Origin: Candidatus Kinetoplastibacterium oncopeltii TCC290E
GTDB lineage: Bacteria; Pseudomonadota; Gammaproteobacteria; Burkholderiales; Burkholderiaceae_B
Assembly: GCF_000340865.1 (NCBI RefSeq)
Contig: NC_020299.1
Location: 496,001-560,000 of the forward strand
Direction: 5' to 3'
DNA length: 64,000 nucleotides
Shown: positions 19,396-31,864 of the stretch, piece after piece
Position numbering within the stretch: position 1 is the first letter of the stretch
Layout: the number at the start of each line of letters is the position of its first letter
Translations under genes and position numbers: made by a program
Notes under the pieces: model-generated
Told to the model about the DNA's origin: nothing
The model's input: only the letters and a program-made list of their open reading frames with translations
Database searches by the model: none

Positions 19396-20592
19396 TTATA
19401 AAATGATACCAGAACGTTCAGCAACAGTATGCATATCCTTATCTCCACGTCCTGATAAATTTACTAAAACGATAGAATCTTTAGATAGGCCTGGCGCTAT
19501 TTTCATAGCATGAGCAATAGCATGAGAAGATTCTAAAGCAGGCATTATACCTTCTATCAAACAACAATCATGGAAAGCCTGTATTGCTTCATCATCCTTT
19601 ATACTTACGTATTCGGCTCTGCCTGTTTCTTTCAACCAAGCATGCTCCGGTCCAACTCCTGGATAGTCTAATCCTGCTGAAACAGAGTGAGTTTCTTGAA
19701 TTTGACCATTCTTATCTTGAATTACATATGTTCGATTACCATGCAAAACACCGATCTTGCCAGCACTTAGAGAAGCAGAATGTTTGCCTGTATCAATTCC
19801 ATATCCGGCAGCTTCCACTCCTATTAAATTAATATTTTCATAAGGGATATATGGATAAAATATACCTATAGCATTAGATCCACCACCAACAGCAGCAACA
19901 ACATAATCTGGCTGTTTGCCAGCACACTCTGGCATTTGAAACAAACATTCCTTTCCTATTATAGCTTGAAAATCTCTAACCATACGAGGATAAGGATCTG
20001 GACCTGCAACAGTACCAATAATATAAAAAGTGTTATCTATAGTTGAAACCCAATCACGCATAGCTTCATTTAGAGCATCTTTCAGAGTACAGGATCCTGA
20101 TGTGACAGGTATTACACTAGCACCAAATAATTTCATGCGATAAACATTAGAAGCTTGTCTTCGTATATCCTCACTACCCATATAAACGACACATTCCATG
20201 CCATATCTAGCTGCTACTGCAGCTGTTGCTACTCCATGTTGGCCAGCACCAGTTTCTGCTATTATACGACGCTTGCCCATTCTCTGTGCTAATAAAGCCT
20301 GTCCAACACAATTATTAACCTTGTGAGCACCAGTATGATTTAGATCTTCGCGTTTGAACCATATTTGAGCTCCACCAATAGACTCTGATAAACGTCTAGC
20401 ATGATAGACAGGACTAGGTCTACCAACGAAATGCTTCAACTCACTTTCAAATTCATTTTTAAAATGATCATCAAACCTATACTTATCATAAGAAAGACGA
20501 AGATCACTCAATGCATGTATAAGAGTTTCAGCTACAAAAACGCCACCATATGGACCAAAATGTCCAGAACTATCAGGATAGTTATAACTCAC
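19396..20592 (-). CDS. trpB: Tryptophan synthase beta chain
   Basis: TrpB joins indole to serine with pyridoxal phosphate. The 398-residue product has the PLP lysine, Lys91, in [10 protein letters not shown]. It also has [12 protein letters not shown], the phosphate-cradle GGGSNAIG, and the C-terminal LSGRGDKDM that contacts the cofactor. Length and motifs are normal, so the enzyme looks active. In relatives trpF lies directly upstream; here only about 160 bp of non-coding sequence and then a truncated relA are found, so any trpF must be elsewhere. Confidence 0.97.
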   Translation of the reverse strand: MSYNYPDSSGHFGPYGGVFVAETLIHALSDLRLSYDKYRFDDHFKNEFESELKHFVGRPSPVYHARRLSESIGGAQIWFKREDLNHTGAHKVNNCVGQALLAQRMGKRRIIAETGAGQHGVATAAVAARYGMECVVYMGSEDIRRQASNVYRMKLFGASVIPVTSGSCTLKDALNEAMRDWVSTIDNTFYIIGTVAGPDPYPRMVRDFQAIIGKECLFQMPECAGKQPDYVVAAVGGGSNAIGIFYPYIPYENINLIGVEAAGYGIDTGKHSASLSAGKIGVLHGNRTYVIQDKNGQIQETHSVSAGLDYPGVGPEHAWLKETGRAEYVSIKDDEAIQAFHDCCLIEGIMPALESSHAIAHAMKIAPGLSKDSIVLVNLSGRGDKDMHTVAERSGIIL

Positions 20593-20753
20593 GAAAAATA
20601 TTCTCCGTTAACGTCAATAAACAAATACTAATAAAATATCTAGCAATAGCTGATTATAACCTAATATTTAATCAAAATGTTCACATATATTTCAATATTT
20701 ACATATTGTACCGAACAATATTAATAATTTTAACCAATGTCTTGTAAAAAAAC

Positions 20754-21593
20754 TCACGGGTAAATATTACTGATATTTCTAAATTTTTTATAGTACCAAT
20801 GAGCTGCTAAACCATGTTCTGCAAAATTATGCATATTATAAGTTCTTATTTGAATCTCTATTAAATAATTATCCTTATCTATTACAACAGTATGTAATGA
20901 TTGATAACCATTTGCTTTTGGTTTGGATATATAATCATCAAATTCTTCAGGTATGTGGTTCCATAACTTATGTATAATATCAAGAACTATATAACACGTT
21001 TTGATATCATCAACTACAATCCTAACTGCACTTAAATCGTATAACTTTGCGAAATCGATATTTTTTATACGCATCTTATTCCATATGCTGTATATATGTT
21101 TTAATCTACCATTAATTTCTGATTTAATCCCATATCTATTAAGAACATGTTTGATTTTACTCAAAGTATTCTCTATATATAGTTTGCGCTCTATTTTTTG
21201 TGAATCAAATAACAGAGCGATTTCCTCATATTGATCAGGATATAGCATCTTAAAAATCATATCTTCTATATCATAAATTATCTTATATCTTGGTTTTGAA
21301 ACTAGATAACTGAAAGTCTGTAGCCTCCATAATAATCTAGACAGTATAGTTCTTAACTCTAATGTCATAGCTAACAACATGCTTTTTATAATTCCATTGT
21401 GGTTGATGAAATATTTAATGCTGCTAGATCTATATGTTGACACAATTTTGTTATTGCTAACACTAAAAAAACTTAAAAAACCTATATTGTTTTTTATATA
21501 TTTTACTGGAATATCGTAAATAGCAGTATATGGTGAAACAGGAATATATAAATTCCTGTCAACATTAATAATTGATGAATCTTCTATAGTCAT
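20754..21593 (-). CDS. relA: Truncated RelA: (p)ppGpp synthetase domain remnant
   Basis: The 279-residue product matches the middle of RelA, which is normally about 740 residues. KSMLLAMTLELRTIL (70-84) matches the end of the N-terminal region. GRLKHIYSIWNKM (162-174), LYDLSAVRIVVDD (184-196), EEFDDYISKPKANGYQSLHT (216-235) and EIQIRTYNMHNFAEHGLAAHW (246-266) match the synthetase domain. The EFDD motif is the RelA type, not the RFKD type of SpoT/Rel. Missing are the N-terminal HD region, about 27 residues between 96 and 104, and the whole TGS/helical/zinc-finger/ACT regulatory half. It may be a free-standing synthetase or a decaying gene. Function is uncertain; ancestry is clear. Confidence 0.82.
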   Translation of the reverse strand: MTIEDSSIINVDRNLYIPVSPYTAIYDIPVKYIKNNIGFLSFFSVSNNKIVSTYRSSSIKYFINHNGIIKSMLLAMTLELRTILSRLLWRLQTFSYLVSKPRYKIIYDIEDMIFKMLYPDQYEEIALLFDSQKIERKLYIENTLSKIKHVLNRYGIKSEINGRLKHIYSIWNKMRIKNIDFAKLYDLSAVRIVVDDIKTCYIVLDIIHKLWNHIPEEFDDYISKPKANGYQSLHTVVIDKDNYLIEIQIRTYNMHNFAEHGLAAHWYYKKFRNISNIYP

Positions 21594-21819
21594 TGCTAGA
21601 CCACCACTAAAATTTAAAACAATCGGTAGATAACTATCGGATATTTTATCGAAATCACTGTTTTTTTTACATAAAAATAGCTAGAAGCCATGACTAACAA
21701 TTAACTGTCAATTGAAATAATTTTTGATATTGTTAGAGATAACATTAAATATCCAAAAATATTTACATATAGCGTAAAAACTTAGTATCTATTTGTGTAT
21801 TACATCATAATATAATTTT

Positions 21820-22989
21820 CTAAATTAATGGCAAATTGAAAACCTTTCTTAGATAAGATAGATATTCTGGATCTTCACATATTATTTTCTCAGAAGAATC
21901 TGAAACTTTTGCTACTGGCTGATCATTACAACGAACCATTTTCATTACTATTTGCAAAGGATTATTGCCCATGTCATTAGTTAAATTAGTACCTATTCCA
22001 AAAGTAACCCTACATCTACCTGAGAAATAATGTAATAATCTTATAGCTAATGGAAACGTTAACGAATCCGAAAAAACCAAAGTTTTATTCCTACAGTCTA
22101 CTCGATTTTTTGAATAATGATCTAGCAAACGATCTCCCCAAAGAAATGGATCACCTGAATCATGACGAACTCCGTCAAATAATTTACAAAAATAAGTATC
22201 GAAATCTCTTAAAAAAGCTTCCATTCCGTATACATCTGATAAAACAATTCCTAGGTCACCTCTATACTCTTTTGCCCATATATCAAAAGCAAAAACCTGC
22301 GAATCTCTAAGCCTAGGACCGAGAGCTTGACAAGCTTGTAAATATTCATGACCCATAGTTCCTAATGGAGAAACATCATAACGTTTTGCTAACATAACGT
22401 TACTTGTACCAATAAAATTTTTACCCATATACTGTTTCATTGTAGAAACAACTTCGTTATGCCATAATTTGGAAAATCTACGCCTGGTTCCATATTCAGC
22501 AATTCTAAAATTTATTAGATTATTATCTTTCGAAACTAAATCAATCTTTGACATTAAGCGTTTCCTACCCTCTTCTAGACTAATGTCTTTATTACGAAAG
22601 TAAACCTCATTTACTATAGCTAATATAAATATTTCAAATAGTATGGTATGTAACCAAGGACCATTTACAGTAATATTTATCTCTCCATTATTACTACCAT
22701 TTGATATAGAAACGCATCTCTTTGGCAGGTAAAATAATCTTAAGAAATCTATAAAATCACTCTTTATAAATCTAAATTTCTCTAAATAATTTAGTTCATC
22801 ATCAGTAAATCTTAAAGTACATAAATGACTTATTTCCTCTTGTATTTCTTCAATATGAGAAGACAAATTTACTCCAATACTGCGACATTTAAAACGATAA
22901 ACAACCTCCGCAGAAGGGAAATGATGCAAAACAACTTGCATCATAGTAAATTTATACAGATCTGTATCAAGCAAAGAATCTATTATCAT
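21820..22989 (-). CDS. pncB: Nicotinate phosphoribosyltransferase
   Basis: PncB converts nicotinate to nicotinate mononucleotide in NAD salvage. The product starts [20 protein letters not shown] and contains [27 protein letters not shown], which includes the His that is phosphorylated in this family. [18 protein letters not shown] and LVFSDSLTF follow. From the ATG at 22987-22989 it is 389 residues, near the usual 400; an ORF extension of 14 codons upstream does not resemble the family. The gene is divergent from fdxA. Salvage suggests the cell takes nicotinate from its surroundings. Confidence 0.95.
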   Translation of the reverse strand: MIIDSLLDTDLYKFTMMQVVLHHFPSAEVVYRFKCRSIGVNLSSHIEEIQEEISHLCTLRFTDDELNYLEKFRFIKSDFIDFLRLFYLPKRCVSISNGSNNGEINITVNGPWLHTILFEIFILAIVNEVYFRNKDISLEEGRKRLMSKIDLVSKDNNLINFRIAEYGTRRRFSKLWHNEVVSTMKQYMGKNFIGTSNVMLAKRYDVSPLGTMGHEYLQACQALGPRLRDSQVFAFDIWAKEYRGDLGIVLSDVYGMEAFLRDFDTYFCKLFDGVRHDSGDPFLWGDRLLDHYSKNRVDCRNKTLVFSDSLTFPLAIRLLHYFSGRCRVTFGIGTNLTNDMGNNPLQIVMKMVRCNDQPVAKVSDSSEKIICEDPEYLSYLRKVFNLPLI

Positions 22990-23131
22990 ATGAAATAAAC
23001 TTTTCCAGCAAAAAAAACAATGTAATTTCAAATTTATAAAAGTAATAAATAAAAATATAAAAACAAATAAGTTTTTAATGATACATTATTATCTTTTTTT
23101 ATTGTATATTCTATCAAGGAAAGGTTATAGG

Positions 23132-23455
23132 ATGACTCATGTTGTTACTGAAAACTGTATAAACTGCAAATATACAGACTGTGTTGATGTATGCCCAGTT
23201 GACTGTTTTCGAGAAGGAGAAAATTTTTTAGTAATAGATCCAGATGAATGTATTGATTGTGCGGTATGTGTTTCCGAATGTCCTGCTAATGCCATTTTGT
23301 ACGAAGAAGACTTGCCAGAAGACCAAAAAATATTTATATCAATAAATAGTGAGTTATCAAAGAAATTTAATAGTATATCAAGATCTAAAGAACCATATTA
23401 CGATGCCGACAAATGGAATGGAATATCAGATAAACTTAAACTTTTAAAAAAATAG
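23132..23455 (+). CDS. fdxA: Seven-iron ferredoxin (3Fe-4S/4Fe-4S)
   Basis: Small acidic electron carrier of 107 residues from the ATG at 23132, which is preceded by AAGGAAAGG. Cys9, Cys12, Cys17 and Cys21 in the first half and CIDCAVCVSECP (Cys40, 43, 46, 50) in the second fit a FdxA-type protein with one [3Fe-4S] and one [4Fe-4S] cluster. The C-terminal DADKWNGISDKLKLL tail is typical of this type. The next gene, 11 bp away, is a ferredoxin-NADP reductase, its probable redox partner. Confidence 0.94.
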   Translation: MTHVVTENCINCKYTDCVDVCPVDCFREGENFLVIDPDECIDCAVCVSECPANAILYEEDLPEDQKIFISINSELSKKFNSISRSKEPYYDADKWNGISDKLKLLKK

Positions 23456-23466
23456 GCGTAATCTAT

Positions 23467-24270
23467 ATGATAGTAAATTTATTAAATAATAATCATAGTT
23501 ACTCCATTCAAAAAATAAAAAATATAAATGAATGGGTTCCTGGAAAACTATTTTCCATTACGTTGACTAAAGATAAAAATTTTTTCTTCAAAGCAGGACA
23601 ATTCACACGCATTGGGTTTGAAATTGAAAATCATGATAACAAAGAAAAAAACATAATATGGAGAGCTTATTCAATGGTTAGTTCCCCTAATGAAGGGGAC
23701 CTAGAATTTTATTATGTTATTGTGCCTAACGGACAATTTAGCAAGATCCTATCTAAATTAGATATTGATCAGACCGTATTTGTTAGAAAACAATCTTTTG
23801 GTTTTTTAACAGTAGACCAATTTCAAAAAAGCAACGATAACTTATGGTTAATAGCAACTGGCACAGGAATATCTGCTTATATTTCTATATTAAAAGACAA
23901 TAAAACTTGGGATTATTTTAAAAAAATTATACTTGTACATAGCGTTAGAAAAACAGAAGAATTAACTTATCAAACAATAATAAATAAAATAAAAGAAAAA
24001 CAATCTATTATTGGAAATATATTAAATTACGTACCAATAACAACAAAAGAAAATACACACAATATACTGCATGAACGTTTGCCTATAATTATAGAAAATG
24101 GAATTTTAGAAAAAAAAGCTGAAGAAATATTGGATTGCAAGTCCTCTAGTGTTATGCTTTGTGGAAATCCAGCAATGTTATTAGATGTTCGTAGAATATT
24201 GATCGAAAGAGGATTTGCAACTAAAAATTCTGATGATTCAAAAAATCTAGTTATGGAAAATTATTGGTAA
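23467..24270 (+). CDS. fpr: Ferredoxin--NADP(+) reductase
   Basis: FAD flavoprotein passing electrons between NADPH and ferredoxin. The 267-residue product has the FAD-binding RAYSMVSSP box near 72-80 and a YVIVPNGQFSKIL segment. The NADP-binding domain starts WLIATGTGISAYISIL, continues with MLCGNPAML, and ends in the diagnostic ENYW. It directly follows fdxA and precedes an RnfB-like ferredoxin, which makes a small electron-transfer module that probably serves iron-sulfur enzymes and oxidative-stress repair. Confidence 0.94.
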   Translation: MIVNLLNNNHSYSIQKIKNINEWVPGKLFSITLTKDKNFFFKAGQFTRIGFEIENHDNKEKNIIWRAYSMVSSPNEGDLEFYYVIVPNGQFSKILSKLDIDQTVFVRKQSFGFLTVDQFQKSNDNLWLIATGTGISAYISILKDNKTWDYFKKIILVHSVRKTEELTYQTIINKIKEKQSIIGNILNYVPITTKENTHNILHERLPIIIENGILEKKAEEILDCKSSSVMLCGNPAMLLDVRRILIERGFATKNSDDSKNLVMENYW

Positions 24271-24316
24271 TGATTATTTTAATTTAAAATTATCAAAAGA
24301 TCTTATGTAGGGAAAC

Positions 24317-24937
24317 ATGTCAACTAAGGAATTAATTAGTATAATAGATGATTCTTTACCACAAACTCAATGTAGAAAATGTGGTTATGCAGACTGTATG
24401 TCTTATGCAAATGCAATAGTTAATAAAAAAGCTAATATAAATTTATGTAATCCAGGTGGAAATACTGTTTCAAAAGAAATTTCTTATAAATTAAAATTAA
24501 AAAAAATCGATGAAAATCCTGATGAGAAATTTGAAAAACTAATGGTTGCTTATATAGAAGAAAGTGAATGTATAGGATGCACATTATGTATAAAATCATG
24601 TCCTGTAAGCGCTATAATTGGATCTAACAAACTAATGCATTCTATAGTACAAGACTGGTGTACTGGATGTGAATTGTGTTTATCAGTATGTCCAGTTGAT
24701 TGTATCAAAATGAAATCTTCAGGCAGAACCTGGAACAAAGAAGATGCAAAAATAGCACGCGAACGCTATGAAGACACAAAGAAAAGGACATACGATAAAT
24801 CAATTAATAAACATAGTTTAATGAGTGATAATTATAGAAACACTAAAGAAAATGATATTGATTTTCATGAATTAGATAAAAAGAAATTGTTGATTGAAAG
24901 AATATTAAATAAAGCAAGAAATATGAGAACTGAATAA
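24317..24937 (+). CDS. RnfB-like iron-sulfur protein (soluble, stand-alone)
   Basis: The 206-residue product has an RnfB-type N-terminal cluster site (Cys19, Cys22, Cys27, Cys44 with CNPGG). Two [4Fe-4S] ferredoxin motifs follow: CIGCTLCIKSCP (85-96) and CTGCELCLSVCP (115-126). Unlike RnfB of the Rnf complex it lacks an N-terminal membrane anchor, and no rnfA, C, D, G or E lies nearby. A stand-alone RnfB next to nth is a known beta-proteobacterial arrangement. The tail after residue 135 is polar and variable. Its role is probably electron transfer with the FdxA and Fpr products; the partner is not known. Confidence 0.85.
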   Translation: MSTKELISIIDDSLPQTQCRKCGYADCMSYANAIVNKKANINLCNPGGNTVSKEISYKLKLKKIDENPDEKFEKLMVAYIEESECIGCTLCIKSCPVSAIIGSNKLMHSIVQDWCTGCELCLSVCPVDCIKMKSSGRTWNKEDAKIARERYEDTKKRTYDKSINKHSLMSDNYRNTKENDIDFHELDKKKLLIERILNKARNMRTE

Positions 24938-24952
24938 AATTATAATTATTTT

Positions 24953-25585
24953 ATGAATAATAATGATGCATGTGAAAAAATTTTTGATCGTTTAGAACGA
25001 ATCAATCCTACACCCAAGACTGAACTTAAATATTACACAGATTTCCAACTATTAATAGCTGTGATTCTTTCTGCACAATCTAAGGATGAATCTGTTAATT
25101 ATTCTACAAGAATATTATTTTCTGATTATGGGACTCCAGAGTTAATGCTAAGTCTTGGAATACTAAAAATGGAAAATCTCATAAGAAACGTAGGACTGTA
25201 TCATATTAAAGCTCATAATATTTTAAAAACTTGCGATTTAATAATTAATAAATTTTGTAACAAAGTACCAAATACTAGAGAAGGATTAGAATCCTTACCA
25301 GGTGTCGGAAGAAAAACTGCTAATGTCGTTTTAAATGTTGCATTTAATCAACCAACCATAGCTGTTGATACACACGTTTTTAGAGTATCAAATAGAACTG
25401 GTATAGCAAAAGGCAAAAAACTTATTGATGTTGAAAATAAACTTATTAGAAACATACCTAACAGGTATTTACACAAAGCCCATCATATGCTAGTCCTATT
25501 CGGGAGATATATATGTGTAAAACGTAACCCTAAATGCAGTCATTGTCCAATAAATGATTTATGTGAATATTATAAAAATATTTAA
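24953..25585 (+). CDS. nth: Endonuclease III
   Basis: Base-excision repair glycosylase/AP lyase for oxidised pyrimidines. The 210-residue product has the helix-hairpin-helix LPGVGRKTANVVLNV with catalytic Lys121 and Asp139 in AVDTHVFRV. The C-terminal [4Fe-4S] site has Cys188, Cys195, Cys198 and Cys204 in the C-X6-C-X2-C-X5-C pattern. It starts 15 bp after the RnfB-like gene. That link between an iron-sulfur protein and an iron-sulfur glycosylase is recurrent in beta-proteobacteria. Confidence 0.97.
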   Translation: MNNNDACEKIFDRLERINPTPKTELKYYTDFQLLIAVILSAQSKDESVNYSTRILFSDYGTPELMLSLGILKMENLIRNVGLYHIKAHNILKTCDLIINKFCNKVPNTREGLESLPGVGRKTANVVLNVAFNQPTIAVDTHVFRVSNRTGIAKGKKLIDVENKLIRNIPNRYLHKAHHMLVLFGRYICVKRNPKCSHCPINDLCEYYKNI

Positions 25586-25625
25586 TTAATGTCCTGATGA
25601 AATATCAAACTAGAAACAAAACTAA

Positions 25626-26174
25626 ATGAAAAGAATTACATCTGATATATTACCAATAGCTCTATTTTTCTCTACCTACATGTATACAAATGATATATAC
25701 ATATCTACAAAGGTAATTGTACTGTCATGCATATTTCAACTGGCTTATATAAAATTTTTCCAAATAAAAACGAATAAAATAAAGGTAATAAGCAATTTAA
25801 TAATCATAATACTTGGCAGTACTACTATTTTTCTTGAGAATGACGTTTTTATAAAAGCTAAACCAACTATAGTTTACTGGATAATTGGGCTTATTATACT
25901 ATTTTATAGATTAATTTTAAAAAGAGATATTATATACACTACTTTAAATAATAAAATTATACTTCCTAAAAAAATATGGAGCTATATAAATAAATCTTTT
26001 ATATGTTTTTTTATCATAATGGGTTTTATAAACATATTTATAGCGTTTTCCGGTTTTTTTAGTGAAAAGGAATGGGTAGTATTCAAAATAATAGGATTCC
26101 CTGTATTATTTACGGTGCTTATTACAATACAATTCATATTTTTTAAAAAATATATAAATAATGACGATGAATAA
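25626..26174 (+). CDS. yciB: YciB/septation protein A family membrane protein
   Basis: Polytopic inner-membrane protein of 182 residues. It has about five hydrophobic segments (near 9-24, 31-46, 56-70, 82-97, 123-145 and 153-173; the boundaries are approximate). Family landmarks are the start ISDILPIALFFSTYMYTNDIY pattern, FIKAKPTIVYWIIGLI near 75-90 and LPKKIWSYINKSF. YciB interacts with cell-division and envelope-synthesis proteins in Escherichia. It overlaps bolA by 14 bp, and yciB-bolA-ppiC is the Bordetella order. Confidence 0.9.
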   Translation: MKRITSDILPIALFFSTYMYTNDIYISTKVIVLSCIFQLAYIKFFQIKTNKIKVISNLIIIILGSTTIFLENDVFIKAKPTIVYWIIGLIILFYRLILKRDIIYTTLNNKIILPKKIWSYINKSFICFFIIMGFINIFIAFSGFFSEKEWVVFKIIGFPVLFTVLITIQFIFFKKYINNDDE

Positions 26175-26430
26175 TATCAAATCAGATAAAATTATAGAAC
26201 TAATAAAAGTTAGGTTATCTCACTTAGAGCCAACATATATTGATATAAGAGATGATTCTAGCCTACATGAAAACCATAATAATAATTCAGCTGGACATTA
26301 CACTATAAAAATAATGTCAGATAAATTTATAAATTTATCTACTATAGAACAACATAAGCTTGTGTATAAATGCTTAAAAGATTTAATACCATTTCCTATT
26401 CATGCTCTTGCTATAAATACTAAACCATAA
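26161..26430 (+). CDS. BolA family protein
   Basis: An 89-residue protein with a C-terminal BolA pattern: SAGHYTIKIMSDKFINLSTIEQHKLVYKCLKDLIPFPIHALAI. It includes the conserved HxxHxL-like hydrophobic core and the invariant-like His before KL. BolA proteins bind [2Fe-2S] clusters with monothiol glutaredoxins and take part in iron-sulfur trafficking. Starts are possible at 26161 or two codons later at 26167. The gene overlaps yciB by 14 bp, so translation is likely coupled. Its place just after several iron-sulfur genes fits that role. Confidence 0.9.
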   Translation: MTMNNIKSDKIIELIKVRLSHLEPTYIDIRDDSSLHENHNNNSAGHYTIKIMSDKFINLSTIEQHKLVYKCLKDLIPFPIHALAINTKP

Positions 26431-26447
26431 AATATAAAAGGATCCTA

Positions 26448-27224
26448 ATGAAAAAGTTAATAATAATGTTATTTATGTTGTCAATAACTTCCGCATTCTC
26501 TAAAAATATAGCAACAGTTGATGGAGTACCAATTACTCAAAATAGCGTAGATCAATTTATAGAATTATTGGTTGCTCAAGGAGCCCAAGAATCTGATCAA
26601 CTTAGAGAACAAGTAAAACAGGAATTGATAAACAGACAAATATTAATAAAAGAAGCAGAAAAATCAGATATTCCTAAAAGGAAAGATGTGCAAGCTGAGA
26701 TAGATTTAGCTAAAAATAGCATTATAGTTAGAACTTTTTTAAATGAATATATAAATAAACATCCCATATCGGAATCTAGCGTAAAAAATGAATATGATAG
26801 ATTAAAAAAAGAACAATCTATAAAAAGAGAATTTAAGTTGAGTCACATACTAGTGGATACAGAAAACAGAGCTAATGAATTACTTGGCATTATTAAATTA
26901 GATGTTAATAAATTCAAAAATATAGCAAAAGAAAACTCTAAAGATACTGCTAGTGCTATAAATGGTGGAGACCTAGGATGGGGATCATTAGAAAACTATG
27001 TGAAGTCTTTCTCTGATTCAATTAAAGATCTCAGTATTGGAGAGATTGTTCAAAAACCAGTTAAAACTCAATTTGGATGGCACATAATACAACTTAATGA
27101 TATAAGGACAGTAGAATTCCCTGATCTGGATCAGGTTAAGCCACAAATCGAAGAGATCTTAAAACAAAAACTTATATCAGAATATCAGAAAGAGTTAAGA
27201 AATAAATCAAAGGTCAATACATAA
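26448..27224 (+). CDS. Periplasmic parvulin-type peptidyl-prolyl isomerase
   Basis: The 258-residue product has a cleavable signal (MKKLIIMLFMLSITSAFS), a SurA-like N-terminal helical region, and a parvulin domain at about 122-220. That domain shows KLSHILVDTENRANELL, NGGDLGWG and TQFGWHIIQLNDI. This is the PpiC/Par27 kind of envelope folding factor, which in Bordetella also lies after yciB-bolA. Clients would be outer-membrane proteins such as the porin at 54.3 kb. The gene ends 11 bp from the convergent ligA. Confidence 0.92.
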   Translation: MKKLIIMLFMLSITSAFSKNIATVDGVPITQNSVDQFIELLVAQGAQESDQLREQVKQELINRQILIKEAEKSDIPKRKDVQAEIDLAKNSIIVRTFLNEYINKHPISESSVKNEYDRLKKEQSIKREFKLSHILVDTENRANELLGIIKLDVNKFKNIAKENSKDTASAINGGDLGWGSLENYVKSFSDSIKDLSIGEIVQKPVKTQFGWHIIQLNDIRTVEFPDLDQVKPQIEEILKQKLISEYQKELRNKSKVNT

Positions 27225-27235
27225 AAAATTAAAAA

Positions 27236-30237
<3,002 letters not shown>

Positions 30238-30585
30238 CTTTGTATTTTATAGTATTGATTTAATAAAACAATATATTTTCATTGCTCACAAATCAAATAT
30301 ATCACTAAAAAAGTAAGGAAGATATAATGTATTGTAGCAATAATTAATCTTGTAATATGAATTTTTCAATAATACTAAACAATAGTGTTTAAAAAAAATA
30401 CCCATTAATCGATATAATATGCTGAATTATATATATGCATTTTCACATAAATGAAGTATCTTTTAACAAATAAACTAGCTAAAAGCTATTATAGCTTTGC
30501 ATTTCTACAAACTTATATATCAATTATAAAATTGATATAATTATTTAATGAATAATTCTAAAGTAATGGCTAAAGGAGTCCATTT
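30238..30585. promoter_or_regulatory. 348-bp divergent zipA-like/lplT intergenic region
   Basis: No credible coding sequence and no recognisable trace of smc by eye. Near the lplT side are two perfect inverted repeats: AAAGCTA (30482-30488) with TAGCTTT (30492-30498), and TATATCAAT (30516-30524) with ATTGATATA (30531-30539). A TATAAT at 30536-30541 could be the lplT -10 element, but no good -35 sits 17 bases upstream. The region is extremely AT-rich, so chance repeats are possible. Confidence 0.4.
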
Positions 30586-31848
30586 TTGAAAAATCAATTT
30601 TACATTATAATGGCAGCACAAGCATTATCATCACTTGCAGATAATGCTCTGTTTATTGCTGCCATATCAATGATTTTAGAAAATTCTGGACCTGAGTGGG
30701 CAATTCCATTTATGAAATGGTTTTTCGCTCTTGCCTATGTTGTACTTGCACCATTTGCCGGAACATTATCAGATAGATTCCCTAAAGGTCAAGTCATGCT
30801 AGTTGCAAATTTTATCAAATTATCTGGTTGTTTTATAATGCTTTTTTGCAACTTTTTGAGTAATCTGAATTCTATAAATTGTTTTATAATAATTATTTCA
30901 TATGGGTTAGTTGGTATTGGTGCTGCTATCTACTCACCAGCAAAATACGGTATTGTTACTGAAATATTGGATCCAGAATCATTGGTGAAAGGTAATAGTT
31001 GGATAGAAGGTCTTACAGTTTTGTCGATAATACTAGGTACATGTCTAGGAAGTTATCTTTTATCATCTAAAATATCATACTATTTATTACTAAATCATTC
31101 TGTATTTAAATTTGCTACAAGTAAATCAGAAGCAGCTATTTTAGTTATATTATTAATATATTTGCTATCTGCAATATTTAATATATTAATTACAAAAACT
31201 AATATCAAATATCCGGAATCAAGTATTAATTTTAATAACCTAACTATCAATTTTTATAAAAATGTATCTACTTTATGGAAAGATAAAATAGGAAAAATAT
31301 CACTTTCTGTAACTACAATATTCTGGGGGGTAAGTGCTAGCTTGCAGATAATTGTAATTGAATGGAGTCAACAACATTTAGAATACTCCTTAGATCAAAC
31401 TTATGCCTTAATAGGAACAGTAGCTATAGGAACTATAATAGGAGCTATAATAGTCGCTAAAATTGTGATATTAAAAAAAGCACTATATGTTTTGCCAATA
31501 GGTATAATTATAGGATTAATAATGTTATTGATGCCTTTAATAAATAAATTATCACATGCTTATATATTGCTTCTAGCAATTGGTACACTATCTGGTTTTT
31601 TTGTTGTTCCACTAAATGCTATACTACAGCATAGAGGCAGGATACTTTTATCAGCAGGAAACTCCATTGCTGTACAAAATTTTAACGAACAATTAAATGT
31701 ATTATTAATGGTTAGTATTTATACATTACTCTCCTGGATGCAAGTAAAAATAGATACTATTATAGTTATATATAGTCTATTAGTTATAATATCTATGTCT
31801 TTATTTACATACTGGAATCATAGAAACATTTCATATAGAAATATGTAA
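30586..31848 (+). CDS. lplT: Lysophospholipid transporter LplT (MFS)
   Basis: Inner-membrane major-facilitator protein that flips lysophospholipids inward for re-acylation. The 420-residue product has about twelve hydrophobic segments. LplT landmarks are AQALSSLADNALF (11-23), APFAGTLSDRFPKGQVMLVANF, GIGAAIYSPAKYGIVTE near 108-124, and GFFVVPLNAILQHRG near 341-355. The start is a TTG, supported by AAGGAG at 30573-30578 with seven bases of spacing; no ATG is suitably placed. It lies between zipA-like (divergent) and a uracil-DNA glycosylase (convergent, 16 bp). Confidence 0.92.
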   Translation: MKNQFYIIMAAQALSSLADNALFIAAISMILENSGPEWAIPFMKWFFALAYVVLAPFAGTLSDRFPKGQVMLVANFIKLSGCFIMLFCNFLSNLNSINCFIIIISYGLVGIGAAIYSPAKYGIVTEILDPESLVKGNSWIEGLTVLSIILGTCLGSYLLSSKISYYLLLNHSVFKFATSKSEAAILVILLIYLLSAIFNILITKTNIKYPESSINFNNLTINFYKNVSTLWKDKIGKISLSVTTIFWGVSASLQIIVIEWSQQHLEYSLDQTYALIGTVAIGTIIGAIIVAKIVILKKALYVLPIGIIIGLIMLLMPLINKLSHAYILLLAIGTLSGFFVVPLNAILQHRGRILLSAGNSIAVQNFNEQLNVLLMVSIYTLLSWMQVKIDTIIVIYSLLVIISMSLFTYWNHRNISYRNM

Positions 31849-31864
31849 TACAGACTAGAATTTA

